From contig NZ_JAUQSY010000016.1 in the NCBI RefSeq assembly GCF_030580865.1, positions 1-64,000 of the forward strand: 64,000 bases of DNA, read 5' to 3'. The stretch is from Hymenobacter aranciens (lineage in GTDB: Bacteria; Bacteroidota; Bacteroidia; Cytophagales; Hymenobacteraceae). Made by a program: the position numbers and the translations under genes. This document shows positions 31,535 to 37,749 of this stretch, one piece after another (within the stretch, counting starts at the first letter, position 1; each line of letters opens with the position of its first letter). The notes beneath the pieces were generated by a model that ran no database searches, was not told the origin of the DNA, and worked only from the letters and a program-made list of their open reading frames with translations.

Positions 31535-33199
31535 TTATAGCCCTTTGTCACGGTTCAAGTCCTCCTTCGGCTCGGAGCCCAGGAAGGGGTAGCGGTAATC
31601 CGTGACGGGCACGAAAGTTTCCTTGATGGCGCGGGGCGACACCCAGCGGAGCAGGTTGAGGATGGAGCCAGCCTTGTCGTTGGTGCCGGAGGCACGGGCA
31701 CCGCCGAAGGGCTGCTGGCCGACCACGGCACCGGTGGGCTTGTCGTTGATGTAGAAGTTGCCGGCGGCGTGCACCAGCTTCTTCGAGGCCAGGTCGATGG
31801 CGTAGCGGTCCTGCGAGAAGATGGCGCCGGTGAGGGCGTAGGGCGACGTCGAGTCTACCAGTTCCAGGGTTTCTTCGAATTTGTCGGCGTCGTAGACGTA
31901 AACCGTCACAACGGGGCCGAACAATTCGTCGCACATCGTGATGTATTTCGGGTCTTTGGCGAGGATGACGGTGGGCTCGATGAAGTAGCCTTTCGACTTG
32001 TCGTAACTGCCGCCGGCGATGATTTCGGCGTTGGGGTCGGCCTTGGCGCCGTCGATGTACTTGGCGAGCTTGTCGAAGGAAACTTCGCTGATGACGGCGT
32101 TGATGAAGTTGCCGAAATCTTCCACGTCTCCCATTTTGAAGGAGGCGAGGTCTTCCTTCACGTAACCGAGAATTTCATCGGCGAGGTTGGAAGGCAGGTA
32201 CACGCGCGAGGCGGCCGAGCATTTCTGGCCTTGGTACTCAAACGCGCCGCGGCTGATGCCCACGGCCACGGCTTTGGCGTGGGCCGAGGGGTGGGCGAGG
32301 ATGAAGTCCTTGCCGCCGGTTTCGCCCACGATGCGGGGGTAGGATTTGTAGCGGTGGATGTTCTGACCGATTTCCTGCCAGATGGTCTGGAAAACTTTGG
32401 TGGAACCGGTGAAGTGGATGCCGGCGAAGTCGGGATGCTTAAACACGACGTCGCCCACCACGGGGCCGTCGGCGTAAATCAGGTTGATGACGCCAGCGGG
32501 CACGCCGGCTTCCTCGAACAACTCCATCAGCACCTGGGCCGAGTAAACCTGGGTGTCGGCGGGTTTCCAGACCACCACGTTGCCCATCATGGCTACCGAC
32601 GAGGGCAGGTTGGCGGCGATGGACGTGAAGTTGAAGGGCGTGAGGGCGAATACGAAGCCTTCCAGCGGGCGCTGCTCCAGGCGGTTCCACATGCCGGGCA
32701 GGCTCTCGGGCTGCTGCTCGTACACCTGGCGCATGAAGTGCACGTTGAAGCGGAAGAAGTCAATAAGCTCGCAGGCGGCGTCGATTTCGGCCTGGAAGGC
32801 GTTTTTGCTCTGGGCCAGCATGGTGGCCGCGTTAATGCGGGCGCGGTAGGGGCCGGCCAGCAGGTCGGCGGCCTTCAGGAAAATGGAGGCGCGGTGCTCC
32901 CAGGGCATTTCGGCCCAGGCGGTGCGGGCGGCCAAGGCGGCCTCAATGGCTTGATTTACATGGCTGGCATCGCCGTAGTGGAAGTGGCCGATGGTGCGCT
33001 GGTGGTCGTGCGGTGGGCTGATGCGCTTGAGGTTGCCGGTGCGCACCTGCTGTCCGCCGATGTGCATGGGGATATCCGCCTCGGTTCCGTGCAGGCTTTT
33101 GAGCTGCTGCTGGAGTTCCTGCCGCTCCTTGGAGCCGGGCGCGTAGCCTTTGACGGGTTCGTTAATCGGGGTCGGGACGTTGAAAAAGCCGTTAGCCAT
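31535..33199 (-). CDS. pruA: L-glutamate gamma-semialdehyde dehydrogenase (P5C dehydrogenase)
   Basis: A 554-residue ALDH-superfamily enzyme; oxidises glutamate semialdehyde, from proline breakdown, to glutamate with NAD+. Motifs: FTSIAANLPSSVAMMGNVVVWKPA for the cofactor-binding region, HFTGSTKVF, the ETGGKDFI segment with the general-base Glu, and GQKCSAASRVYLP with the catalytic Cys. The length and N-terminus (MANGFFNVPTPINEPVKGYAPGS) match the stand-alone eukaryote-like PruA of Bacteroidota. No proline dehydrogenase gene is adjacent. Confidence 0.95.
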   Translation of the reverse strand: MANGFFNVPTPINEPVKGYAPGSKERQELQQQLKSLHGTEADIPMHIGGQQVRTGNLKRISPPHDHQRTIGHFHYGDASHVNQAIEAALAARTAWAEMPWEHRASIFLKAADLLAGPYRARINAATMLAQSKNAFQAEIDAACELIDFFRFNVHFMRQVYEQQPESLPGMWNRLEQRPLEGFVFALTPFNFTSIAANLPSSVAMMGNVVVWKPADTQVYSAQVLMELFEEAGVPAGVINLIYADGPVVGDVVFKHPDFAGIHFTGSTKVFQTIWQEIGQNIHRYKSYPRIVGETGGKDFILAHPSAHAKAVAVGISRGAFEYQGQKCSAASRVYLPSNLADEILGYVKEDLASFKMGDVEDFGNFINAVISEVSFDKLAKYIDGAKADPNAEIIAGGSYDKSKGYFIEPTVILAKDPKYITMCDELFGPVVTVYVYDADKFEETLELVDSTSPYALTGAIFSQDRYAIDLASKKLVHAAGNFYINDKPTGAVVGQQPFGGARASGTNDKAGSILNLLRWVSPRAIKETFVPVTDYRYPFLGSEPKEDLNRDKGL

Positions 33200-33242
33200 G
33201 GGAATAGGTTAGGAGGGAATGGGGGTGTGAGGGTGGGAGGGA

Positions 33243-33250
33243 CAAAGGTA
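33243..33250 (-). promoter_or_regulatory. TAnnTTTG promoter box of pruA
   Basis: TACCTTTG on the minus strand, 44 nt upstream of the pruA ATG. No -33 TTG at standard spacing. It lies between pruA and the stop of the dNMP-kinase-like gene. Confidence 0.45.
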
Positions 33251-33264
33251 GAAACGGCGCCGGG

Positions 33265-33813
33265 CTAGAGCCGCTGCAGCAGCGCCTGCACCTGCCAGCG
33301 CAGGTCGGCCAGGGAGCCGGTATTGTGCAGCACCATATCGTAGTGCGCGTAATCGTCGAGGGCGATTTCGCTGGGGTGATTGTCGTCGCGGGTGCCGTCG
33401 CCGCGCTGGCGGAGCGGGTCGCCTTCGAGGCGCAGCATGAGGCCGCCGCGGGCGCGGATGGGGTCGGCTTCGCCGGGAAAGCGCACGTCGGGCACCAGCA
33501 CGAAGGCCTCGGGTGGCAGCTGCGCGAAGAAGGCATCGACCCAGATGTTGGGTTCCCACACGCGCAGGGCCTGGCCCACCTGCTGGAGCATTTCGCCCCG
33601 GGTGCGGCCGAAGATGGGCAGCAGCTCGGCCTTGCCGCGCTGGGTGTAGTAGGGCTCGGTGGTTTCACCGGCCAAGCTGGCGCACACCGACTTAATGGCG
33701 TCACCGAAGGAACGGATTTGCCAGTCGCGCTCCGGCTGAAACTGACGCAACAGGCGGGCTACGGTGTCTTTGCCGCTGCCGCGCTTGCCAGCGAGGCCGA
33801 TTAGTCGTACCAT
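33265..33813 (-). CDS. Deoxynucleoside monophosphate kinase-like P-loop protein
   Basis: 182 residues. Walker A GKRGSGKDT (9-17) and an NMP-kinase-like layout (IRSFGDAIKSVCASLAG, TRGEMLQQVGQALRVWEPNIWVDAFF, FVLVPDVRFPGEADPIRARGG) resemble the phage T4-type dNMP kinase family. The DVRFPGE segment is shared with that family. It would phosphorylate a nucleotide monophosphate, but the substrate is uncertain. It follows the YjjG-like nucleotidase gene by 10 nt, so the two are probably co-transcribed. Confidence 0.78.
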   Translation of the reverse strand: MVRLIGLAGKRGSGKDTVARLLRQFQPERDWQIRSFGDAIKSVCASLAGETTEPYYTQRGKAELLPIFGRTRGEMLQQVGQALRVWEPNIWVDAFFAQLPPEAFVLVPDVRFPGEADPIRARGGLMLRLEGDPLRQRGDGTRDDNHPSEIALDDYAHYDMVLHNTGSLADLRWQVQALLQRL

Positions 33814-33823
33814 CTTTAAGGCT

Positions 33824-34516
33824 TTAGAGGATGTTCTTTAGCTCGCTCAAACAGCTGATTTCATAGGTGGTTTCGGCAAAGTGCCGCCGCCGGTCCACGT
33901 TGAAATACACTTGGTCGATACCCGCATTATAGGCGCCCAGCACGTCGCATTCGAGGTTGTCGCCAATCATGAGGCTGGTTTCGGCGCTGGCGCCCGTCAA
34001 CTGCAGAGCGTGGGCAAACATGCGTGGGTCGGGCTTGAGGAAGCCGCTGCACTCGGAGGTAATGGTTTCGCCGAAGTAGTCCGTGAGGCCCGATGAGGCT
34101 AGCTTAATGTATTGAATATCCTTGAACCCATTGGTGATGAGGTGCATCTCGTACTTCGGTCGCAGATAATCGAGCACCTCGAACGTGAATGGAAAAACGG
34201 CCGCCTTTTGCGGCAGAATGTCGGTGAACTGCCGGGAGATTTCGGCTGGAATTTCAGCTTCGGGCACGCCCAGCTTGGTGAGCGTGCGCACGAAACGGAT
34301 GTCACGCAGTTGCTGCTGACTCAGCTTGCCATTCTGGTACAGGCGCCAGAGGGCATGGTTTACCTCGCTGTAGCGTTCGATAAACCGCTCAACCGAAAAA
34401 TCATAACGCCCTAACTGATGCAGGTCGAACAGCGTGCGCAGCGTCTCGTCGGCGTTTTTCTCAAAATCCCACAGCGTGTGGTCTAGGTCGAAGAATAAGT
34501 GGCGGTAGGTTTTCAA
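33824..34516 (-). CDS. YjjG-family noncanonical pyrimidine nucleotidase (HAD)
   Basis: 230 residues; HAD-superfamily phosphatase. Motif I DLDHT (Asp10 nucleophile, Asp12), motif II LITNGF, motif III Lys in GFLKPDPRMF and motif IV IGDNLECDVLGAYNAGID are intact. The YjjG group dephosphorylates noncanonical or excess pyrimidine nucleotides. The start is a TTG giving (M)KTYRHLFFDLDHTLWDF, the expected N-terminus of the family. A heptamer hairpin separates it from the UbiA gene upstream. Confidence 0.9.
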   Translation of the reverse strand: MKTYRHLFFDLDHTLWDFEKNADETLRTLFDLHQLGRYDFSVERFIERYSEVNHALWRLYQNGKLSQQQLRDIRFVRTLTKLGVPEAEIPAEISRQFTDILPQKAAVFPFTFEVLDYLRPKYEMHLITNGFKDIQYIKLASSGLTDYFGETITSECSGFLKPDPRMFAHALQLTGASAETSLMIGDNLECDVLGAYNAGIDQVYFNVDRRRHFAETTYEISCLSELKNIL

Positions 34517-34528
34517 GGACGGTTAAAA

Positions 34529-34589
34529 GTTGAGAGTTATCAGTTAAAAGTCGGGAAGCAAAAGGAGGGTTTAACTCATAACTCTCAAT
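34529..34589. repeat. Heptamer-built hairpin between UbiA gene and YjjG gene
   Basis: The left arm (34529-34548) and right arm (34570-34589) pair at 18 of 20 positions. Arms consist of 7-nt units ending GTT (AAAAGTT, GAGAGTT, ATCAGTT). It fills the intergenic gap. Confidence 0.75.
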
Positions 34590-34600
34590 TTTTAGCTTCG

Positions 34601-35533
34601 TTACAGATTGCCAGCCAGCAGCATGCTCAGCACGCCCGCCAGCATAATGCCTTTGCACCAGGCGCTAAGCTGCCGGAAATGCCGCCGCCGGTCGGCTTTG
34701 AACATTAGGTAGCCCAACTGCGCCATTGGCCCCAGCACCAGCACAAGCAGCCACAGTGCCAGCAGCCAGTGCGCGCCCAGCAGCAGCCGGACCACCGCCA
34801 CGGTCACCAGCAGCGCCAAGCTGCCCAGAAACACGCCCGTCACCCATTTGGTGCGGGCCATGCCCCACACCAGCGGCAGGGTGCGGCAGCCGTGCTGGGC
34901 GTCGCCGCGCATATCCTCCACGTCCTTCACGATTTCGCGCACCATCGTGAGCAAGAAGGCAGCTAGAGCATAAGGCCACACGATGCTGGTGCTGTCGTGG
35001 CGGGCTAGCTGCAATTGAAGCTCGGGCAGTAAAACCAGCGCGGCCGTGAGGGTGGCGATGCTGGCGTTACCAGCCAGCGCAATGCGTTTGAAGCGAGCGG
35101 AATACCCCCACAGCAGTAGCGCCGACCCGAGCGTAACCACGCCCAGCATCGGATGCAGCCAACCCGCTAGCAGCACCCCAACACCGCTCATTACCAGGTG
35201 CGCCAGCATGGCCTTGCGGCGGCGCAGCACCCGGCCCACCACCAGCCGGTCGGGCCGGTTGATGGCGTCGATTTTAACGTCGTAATAGTCGTTGATGATG
35301 TAGCCGGCGGCCGCCACCAGCAGCGCCGACAGCACCAATGCGCCAAACCGCCAATTCAGCAGCGACTCGCGTAGCGGCACTGCGGGCAGCAGCAGGCCCA
35401 CGCGCACCAGCACCATGCACAGCAGCATCATGGCCAGGTTGGGCCAGCGCACCAGGCCGGGCAGGGCCCGCACCAGGCCGCCGCGCTTGTCGGGCGCAGG
35501 GGGCAGGGTGGCAGACGGCGGCAAACTGGACAT
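34601..35533 (-). CDS. UbiA-family prenyltransferase
   Basis: 310 residues from ATG 35533 (MSSLPPSATL). A polytopic enzyme with about eight hydrophobic segments. The two Asp-rich motifs of the family that bind prenyl diphosphate via Mg2+ are visible: NDYYDVKIDAINRPDR and REIVKDVEDMRGD. It resembles the Bacteroidota proteins annotated as geranylgeranylglycerol-phosphate geranylgeranyltransferases. Whether the acceptor is a glycerol phosphate, quinone precursor or haem cannot be read from the sequence. The N-terminus before residue 20 is Pro-rich and variable. Confidence 0.85.
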   Translation of the reverse strand: MSSLPPSATLPPAPDKRGGLVRALPGLVRWPNLAMMLLCMVLVRVGLLLPAVPLRESLLNWRFGALVLSALLVAAAGYIINDYYDVKIDAINRPDRLVVGRVLRRRKAMLAHLVMSGVGVLLAGWLHPMLGVVTLGSALLLWGYSARFKRIALAGNASIATLTAALVLLPELQLQLARHDSTSIVWPYALAAFLLTMVREIVKDVEDMRGDAQHGCRTLPLVWGMARTKWVTGVFLGSLALLVTVAVVRLLLGAHWLLALWLLVLVLGPMAQLGYLMFKADRRRHFRQLSAWCKGIMLAGVLSMLLAGNL

Positions 35534-35596
35534 GGCGGCAGGAAGCTGGTGCCGCAAAGGTCGGACAAAGTGCGGGGCCGACTGCGCCAGCCACAA

Positions 35597-35622
35597 AAAA
35601 AGCCTTCCCGAAGGAAGGCTTA
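35597..35622 (-). terminator. Terminator of the cold-shock gene
   Basis: A 9-bp stem (35600-35608 with 35613-35621) with a CGAA-type loop is followed by TTTTTTGTGG on the minus strand. Confidence 0.8.
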
Positions 35623-35650
35623 TCGTCTTTCGTAGAAGAGTGTGCCAGCG

Positions 35651-35845
35651 TTAAATCTTGCGCACGTTCACGGCATTGATGCCCTTGCGGCCTTCCTGCG
35701 TTTCAAACTCTACCCGGTCGTTTTGCTGAATGTCCAGGCCATTAAGGCCGGTTACGTGCACGAAAAAGTCTTCTTTAGTCGTCTCGTCGGTGATGAAGCC
35801 ATAACCTTTGGCTTCGTTGTAAAATTTAACAGTTCCCGTTTTCAT
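35651..35845 (-). CDS. Cold-shock domain protein (CspA family)
   Basis: 64 residues; single OB-fold RNA chaperone. RNP1 (KGYGFIT, near 13-19) and RNP2 (DFFVHV, near 26-31) are both intact. Cytoplasmic; binds single-stranded RNA/DNA. It has a long A/G-rich upstream region and its own terminator, so it is a single-gene unit. The 120-nt leader region toward iscX may hold regulatory structure, but nothing specific was recognised. Confidence 0.95.
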   Translation of the reverse strand: MKTGTVKFYNEAKGYGFITDETTKEDFFVHVTGLNGLDIQQNDRVEFETQEGRKGINAVNVRKI

Positions 35846-35965
35846 GGAAAGAAAGGAAAAAAATGAACGGCCGGGTAAAGGGTAGCCAGAAAAACCTGCG
35901 GCGGCACTCGCGTACCGCCGTGGGGCTGCTTTACGGGCCGTCGGGCCGAAATGTTCAGCGCCGCG

Positions 35966-36202
35966 CTATTGATTATCGCGCCATTCGTACACCCACTTAG
36001 CCTGAATTTGCTCCAGGTGGCCTTCGGTGGCCTGCTCGCGGGTGCCCTCAAAATTGGGCAGCGTGAGTATCCACTCCAGCAAATCGGTGAAGCGGATACG
36101 GTAGATTTTGGCCTCGGTGAAGTCGTCGCCGAACTTCTCGTATAGGGCCATGGCAACGTCTTCGTGGTCGGCCCACTTGATGGGCGGCTCGAAATGGTTC
36201 AT
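35966..36202 (-). CDS. iscX: Iron-sulfur cluster assembly protein IscX
   Basis: 78 residues matching the small acidic IscX/YfhJ family: IKWADHEDVAMALYEKF at the N-terminus, the RFTDLLEWILTLPNFEG core and the C-terminal QIQAKWVYEWRDN. IscX binds IscS and iron and tunes Fe-S cluster assembly. Its neighbour upstream is the ISC-type ferredoxin gene, recalling the fdx-iscX end of the enterobacterial isc operon, but no other isc genes are present here. Confidence 0.9.
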   Translation of the reverse strand: MNHFEPPIKWADHEDVAMALYEKFGDDFTEAKIYRIRFTDLLEWILTLPNFEGTREQATEGHLEQIQAKWVYEWRDNQ

Positions 36203-36207
36203 GGGGT

Positions 36208-36319
36208 GGAGTTATGAATTATAAGTTATGAATTATGAGTTGACAAAAAGCTGATTTATGGCTTGAGTAGCTGGCTGCCCAACACTACTAAAACTCATAA
36301 TTCTTGACTCATAACTCCC
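36208..36319. repeat. Heptamer-built hairpin between ferredoxin and iscX
   Basis: The left arm (36208-36241) is a run of 7-nt units ATGAATT, ATAAGTT, ATGAATT, ATGAGTT. The right arm (36289-36319) is AACTCAT, AATTCTT, GACTCAT and so on, its degenerate inverse. It fills the gap between the two genes. Confidence 0.8.
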
Positions 36320-36322
36320 GGC

Positions 36323-36652
36323 CTAATGGCCGAGGAAGTCCTGTTTGGGAATCGTGACCGCCACCTGCATACCGGCATTGAGTACGCACTGGCAGGCGAG
36401 GCGGGAGTTGAGGCGCGGGTTCACGGCGCGGTCGATGAAGTCTTCTTCCTTGTCGCTGATTTCGGGCAGGTCGTCGCCGCCCTTGTCGATGTAGACGTGG
36501 CAGGTGCTGCAGCCGCACACGCCGCCGCAGTTGTGCTGGAGCTGAATGCCGTTGTTGAGGGCCACGTCGAGCACCGATTCGCCGGCGGCCGCTACGTGGG
36601 TCTGGGCCGGCTGCCCGTCGCTAAACTGGAAGGTGATGGTGGTGGCAGACAA
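36323..36652 (-). CDS. 2Fe-2S ferredoxin, ISC type
   Basis: 109 residues with a TTG start at 36652, supported by a complete promoter 36-65 nt upstream; longer readings enter the promoter and the preceding gene. Cluster ligands Cys42, Cys48, Cys51 and Cys87 give CX5CX2CX35C, and an extra Cys46 lies inside the loop. The PEISDKEEDFIDRAVNPRLNSRLACQC ending is typical of ferredoxins that feed electrons to Fe-S cluster assembly. Together with iscX next door it points to an Fe-S biogenesis role. Confidence 0.9.
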   Translation of the reverse strand: MSATTITFQFSDGQPAQTHVAAAGESVLDVALNNGIQLQHNCGGVCGCSTCHVYIDKGGDDLPEISDKEEDFIDRAVNPRLNSRLACQCVLNAGMQVAVTIPKQDFLGH

Positions 36653-36687
36653 AATACTAACTAAAAGATTCGCAAAAATTGAAGGTG

Positions 36688-36717
36688 CAAAGGTAACCCT
36701 CCCGCTTCCGGCATCAA
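36688..36717 (-). promoter_or_regulatory. Promoter of the ISC-type ferredoxin (and iscX)
   Basis: On the minus strand TTG (36717-36715), 19 nt, then TACCTTTG (36695-36688). Both elements match the Bacteroidota consensus. The -33 TTG overlaps the TGA stop of the DUF2520 gene. Confidence 0.7.
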
Positions 36718-37508
36718 AGCTGCGCCTGAATGCTGGCCGTGAGCTGCGCATACAAGGCCTGCCAGGCCGGGTGCGCCACCAGCGCCGTGTGGTGGGCCGC
36801 CAGCGTGGGCGCATCGTGTCGCACGGCCGGCCCGGTTTGCACCGTGAAGGGCGGGTTAGCGAGAGCTTTGGCTACTGTTTCGCGCACCAGCGGGGCCAGC
36901 AGCGTAGCTGGTAAACCAGCCTCATTCAAGAGGGTATCGGCAATGCCCAACAGGTGGTTGGTGAAATTGTTGGCAAACACGGCGGCTACGTGCAATTGTA
37001 GCCGCGGCCCTGAGGCCAGCGGAAATACGTGCCGGCTAAGGCTCTGCGCCAAGGCGAGCAGCGTCGCCTCGCCCGCCACATCAGCAGCTTCGATGCCGAG
37101 CGGTACTGTGGGCCAGTCGATAGCGCGGCCGGGACTGAAGGTTTGCAGCGGGTAGAACACGCCGCCGCGCACGGCAGGCTGCTGCGCGAAAATACTGAGC
37201 GGCAGGGCGCCGGCCGTGTGGGCTACCAGGGCGCCGGCGGGCCAGCGCAACGCGGCCAGAGCAGGAGTCACGGCCGCATCGGTGAGGGCCAGCAAATACA
37301 CATCGGCGGGCGGGAGCAAGGCGTCGGGAGCAGCCAGCGTTTCGGCGGCGGGCAGGCGGGCGGCTAGCGCCTCGGCACCGGCCAGCGTGCGGCTCCACAC
37401 AAAAGGAATGTGGTGGCCGGCGGCCACCAGTGCCGGGGCCAGCTGCGTGGCGACGCGGCCGCTGCCCACCAGGCCCACACGCAACGGAAAGGTGGAAAAA
37501 TTGGTCAT
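36714..37508 (-). CDS. Rossmann-like / DUF2520 domain oxidoreductase
   Basis: 264 residues. An N-terminal dinucleotide-binding fold (VGLVGSGRVATQLAPALVAAGH, near 11-32) is followed by the DUF2520 helical domain, with the conserved GVFYPLQTFSPGRAIDW segment near 115-131 and FANNFTNHLL near 180. The family resembles pyrroline-5-carboxylate reductase and other NAD(P)-dependent dehydrogenases, but its substrate is not established. It is upstream of the ferredoxin gene on the same strand, which nevertheless has its own promoter. Confidence 0.87.
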   Translation of the reverse strand: MTNFSTFPLRVGLVGSGRVATQLAPALVAAGHHIPFVWSRTLAGAEALAARLPAAETLAAPDALLPPADVYLLALTDAAVTPALAALRWPAGALVAHTAGALPLSIFAQQPAVRGGVFYPLQTFSPGRAIDWPTVPLGIEAADVAGEATLLALAQSLSRHVFPLASGPRLQLHVAAVFANNFTNHLLGIADTLLNEAGLPATLLAPLVRETVAKALANPPFTVQTGPAVRHDAPTLAAHHTALVAHPAWQALYAQLTASIQAQL

Positions 37509-37749
37509 TGCGCAAATTTCGGTGAAGAAAACCAGCCTGCTTTCGGAGCGTATTGGTCGGTAAAATGGCCGGGATGGTCGGTCTTTAGGCAGTACCGCTG
37601 GGGGGCATCGGCCGTCCGTTTAGCGGAAATTTAGCATCTTAGTCCTTTCAAAGCCAGATTCGGCCCAGTTAACCACTAGCTGCTGGTGCTGGTTTGGGAG
37701 CATAACGTTCACAATTCTCTCCACTTTCTAACCCCATTTTTTTTACCAC

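Noticed and set aside
37509..37749. Regulatory element in the 241-nt gap before the T9SS cargo gene
   Set aside because: No exact TAnnTTTG box, inverted repeat or ORF was recognised there; only an AT-rich stretch before the ATG.
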